From a virus: a stretch of 46,816 nt of DNA. This document shows, piece after piece, positions 9,801-16,300 of the stretch. The notes under the pieces were generated by a model, which saw nothing but the letters and a program-made list of their open reading frames with translations, was not told the origin of the DNA and did no database searches. Each line of letters starts with the position of its first letter. Within the stretch, counting starts at the first letter, position 1. Where the stretch lies: positions 1-46,816 of the IMG/VR virus record IMGVR_UViG_3300034066_000891. The stretch is one strand, 5' to 3'. The position numbers and the translations under genes were made by a program.

Positions 9801-11296
9801 CATCGGGAACTGATGGTTCAACAGGAACTGGAGGTTCATCGGGAACTTCTGGTACATCTGGTACAAGTGGTTTAGATGGAACATTCTTTGGTTCATCTGG
9901 AACTTCTGGTGAAAGTGGTACGAGCGGATTCGATGGTACGAGTGGATTAGATGGAACTTCTGGAAGTAATGGAACATCGGGTTCGTCTGGTTCTTCTGGT
10001 TTAGATGGAACGTTCTTTGGAACTAATGGAACATCAGGAACTTCTGGACAAAATGGTACAAATGGTACATCAGGAACAACAGGTACATCAGGCACATCAG
10101 GAACTTCTGGTACATCTGGTACATCTGGTTTAGATGGAACTTTCTTTGGAACTAATGGAACATCAGGAACTTCTGGAACATCAGGAACTTCTGGAACATC
10201 AGGAACTTCTGGCACATCAGGAACTTCTGGTTCATCCGGATTGAATGGTACATTCTTTGGTTCTTCTGGAACATCGGGAACTTCAGGAACTTCTGGTACG
10301 AATGGTACAACTGGTACGGCTGGAACGGCTGGAACGTCTGGGTCATCTGGAACATCTGGATTTGATGGAACTTATTTTGGTAGTAGTGGTACATCTGGTG
10401 TAAGTGGTACAACAGGAACTGCTGGGTCTTCAGGAACTTCTGGTACAAGTGGTACAAGTGGTAATGGAACTTCTGGTTCATCTGGTAGTGGTGGTACATC
10501 TGGTTTAAATGGTACATTCTTTGGTAGTAGCGGTACAAGTGGAGCATTAGGTTCTACGGGAGAATCAGGTACATCGGGAACTTCTGGTACAACTCCTCCG
10601 AATTTCACTTCTGGAACGTCTGGAAGTGGTGGTAGTGGTGGTACTTCTGGTTTGGATGGAACTTTCTTTGGAAGTAGTGGTACAACTGGAACTGGTGGTA
10701 GTGCTGGTACGTCTGGTACATCATTCTATGGGGTAACTTCGGGAACTTCAGGTACATCTCCTGCAGGATTTACATCTGGAACTTCTGGAACTGCATCAAT
10801 TAGTACATCTGGAACATCTGGATTCGCATCTTTAAGTGGAACTACTGATAACGGCGTTCTTACTTTAGAAGGTTCATCTCCAAATGTAAGAGTTGAAAGC
10901 AATTTTACATTTGATGGTACTAGTTTATCTGTAACTGGAAATATAGTATCTTCTACATATATTACATCAACAACATTTAGAGAAACTTATAATGATTTAG
11001 GAACTGGTGGTAGTGTAAATTTAGATTTATCAACAGCAAACAATTTTAGAAGACAATTTAATAGTTCACCAACAATAACATTTACTAACCCACCTGCATC
11101 AAACGCATTTGGATTTACTTTAGTAACTGTAAACGCTGGAGCATATGCTCCGACATGGCCTGCTAATATTGATTGGGTTAATGGACCAAATGCACCAGTC
11201 CTAACAGGATCTGGTGGTGTGGATGTATTAGTATTCTACACATTTAATGGTGGTACTACATATTATGGATTTGTAGGCGGTAAGAATTTTAATTAA
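848..11296 (+). CDS. Giant collagen-like tail fibre protein (3482 aa)
   Basis: Very long fibre protein, probably trimeric and exposed on the virion. Residues 1-45 (Asp-Arg-Tyr-x-Phe-Leu-x-Leu-x-x-Ala-Glu-Pro-Asn-Leu-Gly) look like the virion-anchoring start of T4-like fibres. Residues about 70-2200 repeat a module: a Gly-Asp-Gly-x-Gly-Leu-Phe-Asn-Ile-Pro box, then Ser-Gly-Ser-Val-Thr-Ala-Ser-Val-Ser-Pro-Asn-Phe-Gly-Phe (at least seven near-exact copies). Two cupredoxin-like domains interrupt it (about 565-665 and 1190-1290). Residues about 2265-3328 are Gly-X-Y triplets, mostly Gly-Thr-Ser, with nine Gly-(Leu/Phe)-(Asp/Asn)-Gly-Thr-(Phe/Tyr)-Phe-Gly inserts. The last 150 residues form a compact beta domain, likely the tip. 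The ATG at 848 follows two late-type boxes. Fibre identity is firm; receptor is unknown. Long antisense ORFs here are artefacts of the repeat. Confidence 0.88.
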   Translation: MAISNLLTGRVRVVSPKNVTSDRYQFLDLSQAEPNLGVPNFSASLLTNPAIVVSDDQGNRGFVRSLDLDRVTGAFTGSFTGSFTGSYFGDGRDIFNLPAATFIASGSATASFKQDNLVINTNTRVQGDLYVDDTIYAETIIVSYISSSVIYSSGSNIFGDKYDDRQEFTGSVLVSSSIVVNNITASQSISSSFTGSFFGDGRDIFNLPQATRLSTGSITASVSPEFGFRVQSIISGSEFTGSVRITGSISASLFRGDGSGLFNLPALTATLITSGSATASIAPNTGLVVNTFSTFQFGVSASMFSGSGRGLFDIPRSAITEDAPRIASGSTTASIAPNTGFVVNTFSTFQFPVSASMFTGSGAGLFDIPRSAITEDATLISSGSVTASVSPNFGFRVESSLSGSTFTGSLFVTGNIVIPSGSGFFSGSGEGLFNIPLSALNIESLVSSRIASGSVTASVSPNFGFVVVSVASGSQFTGSLFITGSGVELSSGSFSGSGARLFNIPKTAISDLDTSLIFSGSYSASISPDFGFRVNTRSTISGSFVVSSSAEIFPTASINNVFNVTNNLAASYVFTGGAVGDNPTLTLVRGVTYTFNLNASGHPFYIKTANVTGPGSTYNTGVTNNGDDVGIITFTPAAGSPDTLYYNCQFHSVMAGQINIVDAILLPNRILFEGNTAISGGLYVRDYVRAREFTGSFSGSFIQGDGGGLFNIPRSAFTGDAFRIASGSVTASVSPNFGFRVETSATGSAFGSQFTGSIDVSGSVKAFAVSASFFTGSFTGDGSGLRNVPADISTKIASGSVTASVNPNYEGFRVVSAEFGSQFTGSLFVTGGNIEARSGSAFSGSGRLLFDIPQSALSFELSRISSGSVTASVSPNFGFVVVSPTIGSQFTGSLKISGSVSIISGSSFSGSGRNLFDIPAAAISDLDASRIFSGSVTASVSPNFGFLVTSVISGSIFSGSLKVSGSSLFRMGVSASVFSGSGAGLTDIPFSALSQELFRIASGSVTASALPDRGFIVESAANGSRITGSVAITGSLRVTTTSGSLILDSSSAYYGEGTYLRNIPRNALSEDALISTEIKSGSVTASVSPNFGFIVKSAESGSQFTGSVNITGSVLVRSGSFIIGDGRFLNNITLANLAIDSTKIFSGSATASISPTEGFEVNTHSRFDGSFIVSSSARNTPSYDIDTVIIVTNEGSGLYNISNGLISGSNPTLTLVRGVDYTFNINASGHPFLIKTVQSTGTGDIYNNGVTNNGDDNGIISFTPPSGSPDLLYYNCQLHSSMAGPINIVNSIVIPAEIKLIGETKVIGNVTASMYSGSGRGLFDIPRSAITEDSVRIASGSVTASVSPNNGFIVESFQSGSSFSGSILIDSSSFIYAVGTYLRQIPRAALTEDALISAEIKSGSVTASVSPNFGFRVITPFTSSFGEAGIFTASIASQFTGSISVSGSVYINDNSGGLFIESSSFIYAEGTHLRNIPRSALTEDALISTEIKSGSVTASVTPDEGFKVITDRTGSQLGSQFTGSIEVSGSIRATNFFFGDGRFITNVVAAASPLIASGSATASVTSGDTFVVTTGATGSGLNYQIGTRITGSVDISGSLQSQFFIGDGRYITNVVAAAAPFIASGSATASVASGDTFIVTTGATGSAIGSRFTGSIDVSGSIRAFSFSGDGSQLTNVQASAAPLISSGSATASVQSGRQFIVNTLGTFSSVGSNSGSYYGSVFTGSVIISGSISSSRYEGDGGGLFNIPASALEDLQLDRIISGSGRAIVDPNKFDVNVPITASRYDGDGSGLFNIPANALEDLQLDRIKSGSVQAVISPDKGLQIGTRTFVSGNLSVTGGLFVTGGNVVVESGSAYYGDGSGLTNISLANISFETFILKSGSFTASISPNNGFVVNASSSFYGDMYVDKNLRANSITGSNYIFSPLISGSFLGTYNFKGVGPTASAEYDILRYDENRGYFVPQPETTLTETVSFSNVSDLTIVHNLGILYPMVQVYATGSEDQILPGTVKSIDEDTIQIKFAGLTSGHVVIGSGGSLINGTITGDRVFGNVLSSSYAVRAGIAESIVGFNSASLAALGDLENFVRNNQTSSMSVFRAVSSSYALTASYALNAGAGGGTELFVYYTSSLAKSQTAKINFTGSGVSVTPSGSDGVLVTILGGGGAGGGIGDLLSSQTSSMLVGTASLAFTASYALYALNAEGVNTASFLQVNKDSNINANLTISGSLGVSGSMLLNSLPTGSSENVVIWNDITKKLERRNIAAAVGSSGTGGTSGFDGTAGTSGTSGTSGSSGTSGTSGTSGTSGSNGSSGSSGTTGTSGTSGSSGTAGTSGSSGTSGTSGTSGTSGTSGSSGSSGTSGTSGTSGTSGIDGTSGTSGTSGTSGTSGSSGTSGTSGTSGTSGSSGTSGTSGSSGSSGSSGSSGTTGSAGTSGSSGTSGTSGTSGTSGTSGTSGSSGTSGTTGSEGTSGTSGTSGTSGSTGTAGTSGTSGSSGSTGSSGTAGSSGTAGSSGSGGSSGTSGSAGSGGSAGSSGSGGSSGTSGTSGTSGSAGEAGTSGTSGTSGTSGSDGTNGTSGSTGSSGSSGTSGTTGSGGTSGTSGTSGTDGTSGSSGTSGTSGTSGTSGTSGTSGTSGSSGTSGSSGTSGTSGTSGTTGSSGTSGTSGTSGSDGSSGTSSTSGTSGTSGTSGTSGTSGTSGEDGTSGTDGSSGSAGSSGTTGTSGSAGTSGSKGTDGTSGTSGTEGSAGSSGSSGTSGTDGSTGTAGSSGSSGTSGTTGSAGTSAIDGTSGTSGQNGTSGTNGSTGTAGSSGTSGTSGTNGSEGTSGTTGSSGIDGTSGTNGSSGTDGSSGTDGSTGTAGSSGSSGTNGSEGTSGTTGSSGIDGTSGTNGSSGTDGSSGTDGSTGTAGTSGTDGSTGSAGTSGTSGLDGTFFGSSGTSGTSGTNGTSGTNGTTGTAGSSGTSGESGTSGLNGTFFGSNGTSGTSGQNGTSGEAGTSGTDGSTGTGGSSGTSGTSGTSGLDGTFFGSSGTSGESGTSGFDGTSGLDGTSGSNGTSGSSGSSGLDGTFFGTNGTSGTSGQNGTNGTSGTTGTSGTSGTSGTSGTSGLDGTFFGTNGTSGTSGTSGTSGTSGTSGTSGTSGSSGLNGTFFGSSGTSGTSGTSGTNGTTGTAGTAGTSGSSGTSGFDGTYFGSSGTSGVSGTTGTAGSSGTSGTSGTSGNGTSGSSGSGGTSGLNGTFFGSSGTSGALGSTGESGTSGTSGTTPPNFTSGTSGSGGSGGTSGLDGTFFGSSGTTGTGGSAGTSGTSFYGVTSGTSGTSPAGFTSGTSGTASISTSGTSGFASLSGTTDNGVLTLEGSSPNVRVESNFTFDGTSLSVTGNIVSSTYITSTTFRETYNDLGTGGSVNLDLSTANNFRRQFNSSPTITFTNPPASNAFGFTLVTVNAGAYAPTWPANIDWVNGPNAPVLTGSGGVDVLVFYTFNGGTTYYGFVGGKNFN
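2530..2835 (+). other. Cupredoxin-like domain 1 within the fibre gene
   Basis: Residues about 562-662 of the giant fibre read as a plastocyanin-like beta sandwich. His602 lies in a Gly-His-Pro-Phe turn, and the C-terminal loop holds Tyr-Tyr-Asn-Cys648-Gln-Phe-His651-Ser-Val-Met654. The order His, Cys, His, Met is that of type 1 copper ligands. Whether copper is bound is unknown; similar domains in other phage fibres may be purely structural. Confidence 0.6.
4410..4717 (+). other. Cupredoxin-like domain 2 within the fibre gene
   Basis: Second copy of the plastocyanin-like domain, residues about 1188-1290. It keeps His1230, Cys1276, His1279 and Met1282 at the same spacing in the loop, while many surface residues differ from copy 1. 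Retention of all four putative copper ligands in both copies argues they matter. Confidence 0.6.
7640..10830 (+). repeat. Collagen-like Gly-Thr-Ser triplet tract in fibre 1
   Basis: About 3.2 kb of nine-base periodic coding sequence. The protein is Gly-X-Y with X mostly Thr or Ser and Y mostly Ser, with scattered Ala, Asn, Asp and Glu and almost no Pro until near the end. Ser and Thr codons alternate freely (tct, tca, tcg, agt, aca, act, acg), so the amino acid pattern is more regular than the DNA. Nine single-residue breaks in the Gly period occur at the Gly-Thr-Phe-Phe-Gly inserts in the last third. Confidence 0.9.
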
Positions 11297-11312
11297 TATT
11301 ATATTTAAAGTT

Positions 11313-12218
11313 ATGGGAATATTTAGAAGATTAGTATCACAAGATGGTTCGCAGGAATATCCATTTGTTTTTAAAATAACAACAACTACGGCTAATACTG
11401 TATTTACAACTCCATTAGTTGATTTTGGTGGAATTACTCCATCTTTAACAATTGGTTGGGGTGATGGAAGTGCAAATTCACCTATAATAACTGCAAGTAA
11501 TTCTGTAGATAGAGTACATACATATGTAAGTGCTGGAACTTATATAATTACTATAAGTGGATTTATGCCTGGGTTTGCTGTAAATAATAATGCTGGAATT
11601 AGAACTCTTATTACTGAATTAGTACAATGGGGTACGGTTGGTTTAAGAACTATAAACTTTTATGGTTGTACAAATCTAACAGCAATACCTGGTAGTACAT
11701 CTTTAAGTGGTGTTGGTGGATATACTGGTTTATCCGAAGTACTTAATTTTACTAACTTTATGAATGGTACTAGAATAACAACAATACCAGAAGATATTTT
11801 TGATTTTTCTCCAAATGTAACATCATTTAATAGTGCATTTTCATCAATATCAACAATAACAACAGTACCAACTGGATTATTTGATAATGTACCATTGGTA
11901 ACATCTTTTGCATCTTGTTTCTTTGCATGTTCTGGATTAACATCAGTACCATCTACACTATTTGATTTAAACGTAAATGTTACTAGTTTTTCTGGTACAT
12001 TTAGAAATTGTAGAGCATTAACAAATGTATTACAATTTACAAATAATACAAATGTAACAACATTTACTAATTTATATAATATGAGTTCTACAACAAATGC
12101 ATTGACAGGAACTGCACCTACATTGTGGTTAAGAACACCAACACCAGCCGGAACTGATGCATTCAACAATTGTACTGGTTTATCAAATTTCGCATCAATA
12201 CCTGTAAACTTTAAATAA
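11313..12218 (+). CDS. PKD-like plus BspA/DUF285-type leucine-rich-repeat protein
   Basis: 301 aa, starting 16 bases after the giant fibre gene and probably co-transcribed with it. Residues about 20-85 form a PKD-like beta domain: Gly-Trp-Gly-Asp-Gly-Ser, then His-Thr-Tyr-Val-Ser-Ala-Gly-Thr-Tyr. Residues about 100-300 hold irregular repeats of the BspA/DUF285 surface-protein class, with a unit like Thr-x-Val-Pro-x-x-Leu-Phe-Asp-x-x-x-x-Val-Thr-Ser-Phe followed by Phe-x-x-Cys. No signal peptide or membrane segment is seen, so it is likely carried on the virion and used for adhesion rather than secreted by the cell. This architecture is typical of Bacteroidota and other host surface proteins, so acquisition from a host is plausible. 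Direct binding partner is unknown. Confidence 0.7.
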   Translation: MGIFRRLVSQDGSQEYPFVFKITTTTANTVFTTPLVDFGGITPSLTIGWGDGSANSPIITASNSVDRVHTYVSAGTYIITISGFMPGFAVNNNAGIRTLITELVQWGTVGLRTINFYGCTNLTAIPGSTSLSGVGGYTGLSEVLNFTNFMNGTRITTIPEDIFDFSPNVTSFNSAFSSISTITTVPTGLFDNVPLVTSFASCFFACSGLTSVPSTLFDLNVNVTSFSGTFRNCRALTNVLQFTNNTNVTTFTNLYNMSSTTNALTGTAPTLWLRTPTPAGTDAFNNCTGLSNFASIPVNFK

Positions 12219-12219
12219 T

Positions 12220-12669
12220 ATGTATTTAAGAATAATAGATGATACAATTAATTATCCATACGATATACCTACGTTAAGAACATCACATCCTAATGTAAGT
12301 TTTCCTGCTAATGCTAATTTAACAAATGAACTTTTAGCAGAATGGGGTATGTATGTAGTTACTCCAACCCCAATGCCAAATGATTACACAAAAAATATTA
12401 TCGAAGGAACTCCTGTTTTAACGGATGGTGTGTATTATCAAAATTGGATTCAAACTAATGCATCTCAAGCTGAAATTGATTATAGAATAGAAAATCAATG
12501 GTTTTTTGTTAGAGAAATTAGAAATGGATTATTATCTGAATGTGATTGGACACAATTAGCAGATATACCAAACGAAACAAAAGCAATTTGGTCTGAATAC
12601 AGACAATCTTTAAGAGATATTACATCTCAAACTAATCCATTTAGTATAACTTGGCCGGTGAAACCTTAA
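12220..12669 (+). CDS. Phage tail assembly chaperone-like protein
   Basis: 149 aa; the ATG begins two bases after the previous stop. The C-terminal 55 residues carry the signature of the small tail-fibre assembly chaperone family: Arg-Asn-Gly-Leu-Leu-Ser-Glu-Cys-Asp-Trp-Thr-Gln-Leu, then a Trp-x-x-Tyr-Arg-Gln-Ser-Leu-Arg-Asp-Ile segment, and an ending of Trp-Pro-Val-Lys-Pro. In that family the protein helps fibres fold or attach and often lies beside fibre genes, as here. The N-terminal half is less conserved and has no recognised motif. It probably serves one of the two flanking giant fibres or the LRR protein. Confidence 0.7.
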   Translation: MYLRIIDDTINYPYDIPTLRTSHPNVSFPANANLTNELLAEWGMYVVTPTPMPNDYTKNIIEGTPVLTDGVYYQNWIQTNASQAEIDYRIENQWFFVREIRNGLLSECDWTQLADIPNETKAIWSEYRQSLRDITSQTNPFSITWPVKP

Positions 12670-12680
12670 AAGGAAAATAG

Positions 12681-12719
12681 TTTATATTTATACCTATAAC
12701 AAAAGTATATAAATATAAA
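12681..12719 (+). repeat. Perfect 12-bp inverted repeat over late box and start codon
   Basis: TTTATATTTATA (12681-12692) is exactly complementary to TATAAATATAAA (12708-12719), with a 15-base loop. The left arm contains the late-type box TATTTATA (12685-12692); the right arm contains its mirror TATAAATA and ends on the A of the ATG at 12719. It could act as a two-way promoter or as a hairpin affecting translation of the next gene. Confidence 0.5.
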
Positions 12720-12997
12720 TGATTATACACAGTCCTATATTTTCTGGCTCAATTACTCAAGCCTCATCTGCTTACGCAAATTTAAGTGGTTCATTCACAG
12801 GCTCTTTAACTGGTTCATTTAAAGGAGAAATTGATGTGCAACAAGCATCATTTGGTAATTTGAATGTAACTAATAAATTATCTGTTAGTGGTTCTATAAT
12901 TATGACGGGTTCAATGAATCTGACAGCTGGTGGGTATTTGGTAGATGGTGTAAGTGTATTGGATTCGGCAATAGCTTTTGCAATAGCATTAGGATAA
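12719..12997 (+). CDS. Small fibre-associated protein with Gly-Ser-Phe repeats
   Basis: 92 aa. It has the same short motif as the two giant fibres: Leu-Ser-Gly-Ser-Phe-Thr-Gly-Ser-Leu-Thr-Gly-Ser-Phe near residue 25, then Leu-Ser-Val-Ser-Gly-Ser and Met-Thr-Gly-Ser in the middle. It ends in a hydrophobic alpha-helical stretch (Ala-Ile-Ala-Phe-Ala-Ile-Ala-Leu). Because it equals roughly one fibre module, it may be a minor fibre component, an adaptor, or the remnant of a duplicated fibre gene. The start codon overlaps the inverted repeat at 12681-12719. No enzymatic role is suggested. Confidence 0.6.
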   Translation: MIIHSPIFSGSITQASSAYANLSGSFTGSLTGSFKGEIDVQQASFGNLNVTNKLSVSGSIIMTGSMNLTAGGYLVDGVSVLDSAIAFAIALG

Positions 12998-13011
12998 AAA
13001 AATAAAAAGAA

Positions 13012-13344
13012 ATGGCAAACGCATTTAAAAATAGTATTACGGGTTCTGTTGGAACGAATGGTGTGAAAGTATATGAAACACCTGCCGCAACATCAACAAC
13101 AGTTATAGGAGTTAGTATAGCAAACTCTGTATCACAAAATATTTCAGTAAGTGTAATGATGAGAGATACATCAGCTAACAAAGCTGTTTATTTAGTTAAA
13201 GATGCATTAGTAATGCCTGGTAGCTCAAATGTATTAGTTGGTGGAGAACAAAAGTTGGTATTAGAAGCAACTGATTTTATTTCGGTGACATCATCGTTAG
13301 CAAATTCGGCAGATGTAATTGTTTCGGTTTTAGAAATAACATAA
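13012..13344 (+). CDS. Small conserved virion-associated protein of unknown function
   Basis: 110 aa, predicted almost all beta strand. It opens with Met-Ala-Asn-Ala-Phe-Lys-Asn and contains a Val-Tyr-Glu-Thr-Pro-Ala-Ala-Thr-Ser-Thr-Thr-Val-Ile-Gly segment, then Val-Met-Met-Arg-Asp and Gly-Gly-Glu-Gln-Lys-Leu-Val-Leu. Small beta proteins of this kind lie next to fibre genes in many T4-like aquatic phages and are usually annotated only as structural or hypothetical. Tight spacing on both sides (14 and 11 bases) places it in the same transcript as the second fibre. The role is inferred from position only. Confidence 0.65.
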   Translation: MANAFKNSITGSVGTNGVKVYETPAATSTTVIGVSIANSVSQNISVSVMMRDTSANKAVYLVKDALVMPGSSNVLVGGEQKLVLEATDFISVTSSLANSADVIVSVLEIT

Positions 13345-13355
13345 AGTTTTAGATA

Positions 13356-16300
13356 ATGGAGTATTTGGGTAACAATCCTAATGGTTTAAATCAACAAAAT
13401 AAAGATACAGTTTCTTTATTTGTAAGTGGGAGCAGAATAGCTAGTTTTTCATCACAATCAGTAGATGTTGTTGGAAATTTTAGTGCTTCCAAAATACAAA
13501 CGGATGAAATAGATTCATTTGGAAGTAATCCTTTACAATTAAAGGCAGATACTCAAATATCAGGCTCACTTAATGTTTCATCATCCATAACTGCATCTTT
13601 ATTTAGAGGAGACGGTAGTGGATTATTTAATATATCAGCTACATCAATTGGTGATATTGATAGAATTAAATCTGGTTCAGCAACTGCAATAATTTCACCA
13701 AATACTGGATTGGTTGTAAATGTACCAACTTCAATTAGTGGTGGTTTAGCAGTAAACGGAAATTCAAACATAACTGGTTCACTTAGAGTTAGTAATGGTT
13801 TGGCAGTAAACGGAAATTCGAATATAACTGGTTCGGTTGTAATAAGCCAAAACTTAAATGTAGGAGGCAAAATTACAACAACCGAATTACATACAACATT
13901 CATATCATCTTCAGTAATATTCTCATCTGGTTCTAATAAATTTGGTGACAACGTTATTGATAGACAAGAAATAACTGGTTCTCTTAGTGTAAGTGGTTCA
14001 ATGTTTGTAACCGGAGATACAATACCAACCGATAATACAACAAATGAAGTATTAGTTCTTAATACAACAACAGGAAGAATTAGTAGAAGATTTGCAGCAG
14101 CAACGTCTGGTACGTCTGGTACATCAGGAACTTCTGGAACATCTGGAACTTCTGGAACATCTGGCACAAGCGGCACATCAGGAACTTCTGGTACAAGCGG
14201 CACATCAGGAACTTCTGGAACAAGCGGAAGTAGTGGAACATCCGGCTCTTCTGGAACAAGTGGTACATCAGGAACTTCTGGAACAAGCGGTACATCAGGA
14301 ACTTCTGGTACATCGGGAAGTTCTGGTACGCGTGGTACTTCTGGTACATCAGGAACTTCTGGTACATCAGGAACTTCTGGTTCATCAGGAACATCGGGCT
14401 CATCAGGAACTTCTGGTAGTGGTGGTACATCTGGACAAGATGGTTCATCGGGAACTTCTGGAACACGTGGTACATCAGGAACTTCTGGTACATCGGGTAC
14501 ATCTGGTTCATCGGGAACATCTGGAAGTGGAGGTACATCGGGAACATCTGGAAGTAGTGGAACATCTGGGCAAGATGGAACTTCAGGAACATCTGGAACT
14601 CGTGGTACATCGGGAACAAGCGGTATAAGTGGTACGGCTGGAACGTCTGGTACATCTGGTACATCAGGAACTTCTGGTTCATCTGGTACAAGTGGTATAA
14701 CAGGAGCTGGAGGACAAGGTGGTACGAATGGTACGGGAGGTACATCGGGAAGTAGTGGTACAAGCGGCACTAGTGGTACATCTGGAACAAGTGGAGTTAG
14801 TGGTAGTGGTGGAACTGCTGGTACAAGTGGTACATCAGGAACTTCTGGCACAAGCGGTACAAGTGGTACATCGGGAACTTCTGGAAGTCGTGGTACATCA
14901 GGAACTTCTGGAGCTAGTGGTACTGGAGGTTCTTCTGGTACAAGTGGCACATCAGGAACTTCTGGAACAAGCGGCACCTCAGGAACTTCTGGTACATCAG
15001 GTACATCAGGAACTTCTGGACAAGGTGGTGGAACAAAATATAATTTCTCAACAACAATAACTGATTCTGATCCTGGTAATGGAGTAGTACAATATAACAA
15101 TGCTACAATAGGTTCAGTAACTTTTTTATACATTGATAACTTAGACCAAAGTGGTAATACACAAACTGGTTGGTATGATACTTGGGATGATAGTACAACA
15201 ACATCGGCTAGAGGTACATTAACATTAACATCTAGAGATAATGGTACTGTAAATAATACATTTAGAATTACAGGAGCTATAACAGTAGCTGCTGGTTATT
15301 ATAAAATACCTGTTGCTTATGTAGCAGGAACGTTACCACCAAACTTATCTCAATTAACAATAAGTTTTTCTAGAACAGGTGATACTGGTACATCGGGAAG
15401 TGCAGGTACATCAGGAACTTCTGGTACAAGCGGAACTTCGGGAACGTCTGGTACATCAGGTACTTCTGGAGCTAGTGGTTCGAATGGAACTTCGGGAACT
15501 TCTGGTACGAGTGGTACTTCTGGCACGAGAGGTACATCAGGTACTTCTGGAATTAGTGGGTCATCTGGCACAAGCGGTACATCAGGAACTTCTGGGACAA
15601 GTGGAGTTAGTGGAAGTAGTGGTACAAGTGGAACATCAGGAACTTCTGGGACAAGTGGAGTTAGTGGAAGTAGTGGAACTTCTGGAACATCAGGAACTTC
15701 TGGAACATCAGGAACTTCTGGAGTAAGTGGTAGTAGTGGTACAAGCGGCACAAGCGGAACTTCGGGAACAAGTGGTTCATCAGGAAGTTCTGGAACTCGT
15801 GGTACATCGGGAACTTCTGGTACAAGCGGAACTTCGGGAACTTCTGGAACAAGTGGTTCATCAGGAAGTTCTGGCACAAGTGGTTCATCAGGAAGTTCTG
15901 GAACTCGTGGCACATCAGGAACTTCTGGTACGAGTGGTACATCAGGAACTTCTGGTACGTCTGGTACGTCTGGTTCTTCTGGATTACTTTCATTAACTGG
16001 TACAACTGATAATGGTGTAATCACATTAAATGGAACTGCACCAAACGCAACCGTTGAAGCAAATTTAAGATTCGATGGTAGTACATTGACAGTAACTGGA
16101 GATGCTACAATTAGTGGTAACCTTACTGTAAGTGGTACAACGACATATATTAATACAACAACCCTTAACGTAGGTGATAATATTATTACACTTAACGCAG
16201 ATATTGGAGCATCAACTGCCCCAACTGAAAACTCTGGTATAGAAGTTAAGAGAGGCAATGCAGCAACAAAACAATTTTATTGGGATGAAGGTAGTGATAG

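Noticed and set aside
7640-10830. Tandem short repeats that could look like a CRISPR or satellite array
   Set aside because: Repeats follow codon phase, have no unique spacers, and encode collagen-like triplets in one long frame.
13553-15133. Minus-strand ORF of 526 codons with Val-Pro repeats
   Set aside because: Same artefact over the collagen-like tract of fibre 2; similar shadows at 9199-10215 and 15350-16258.
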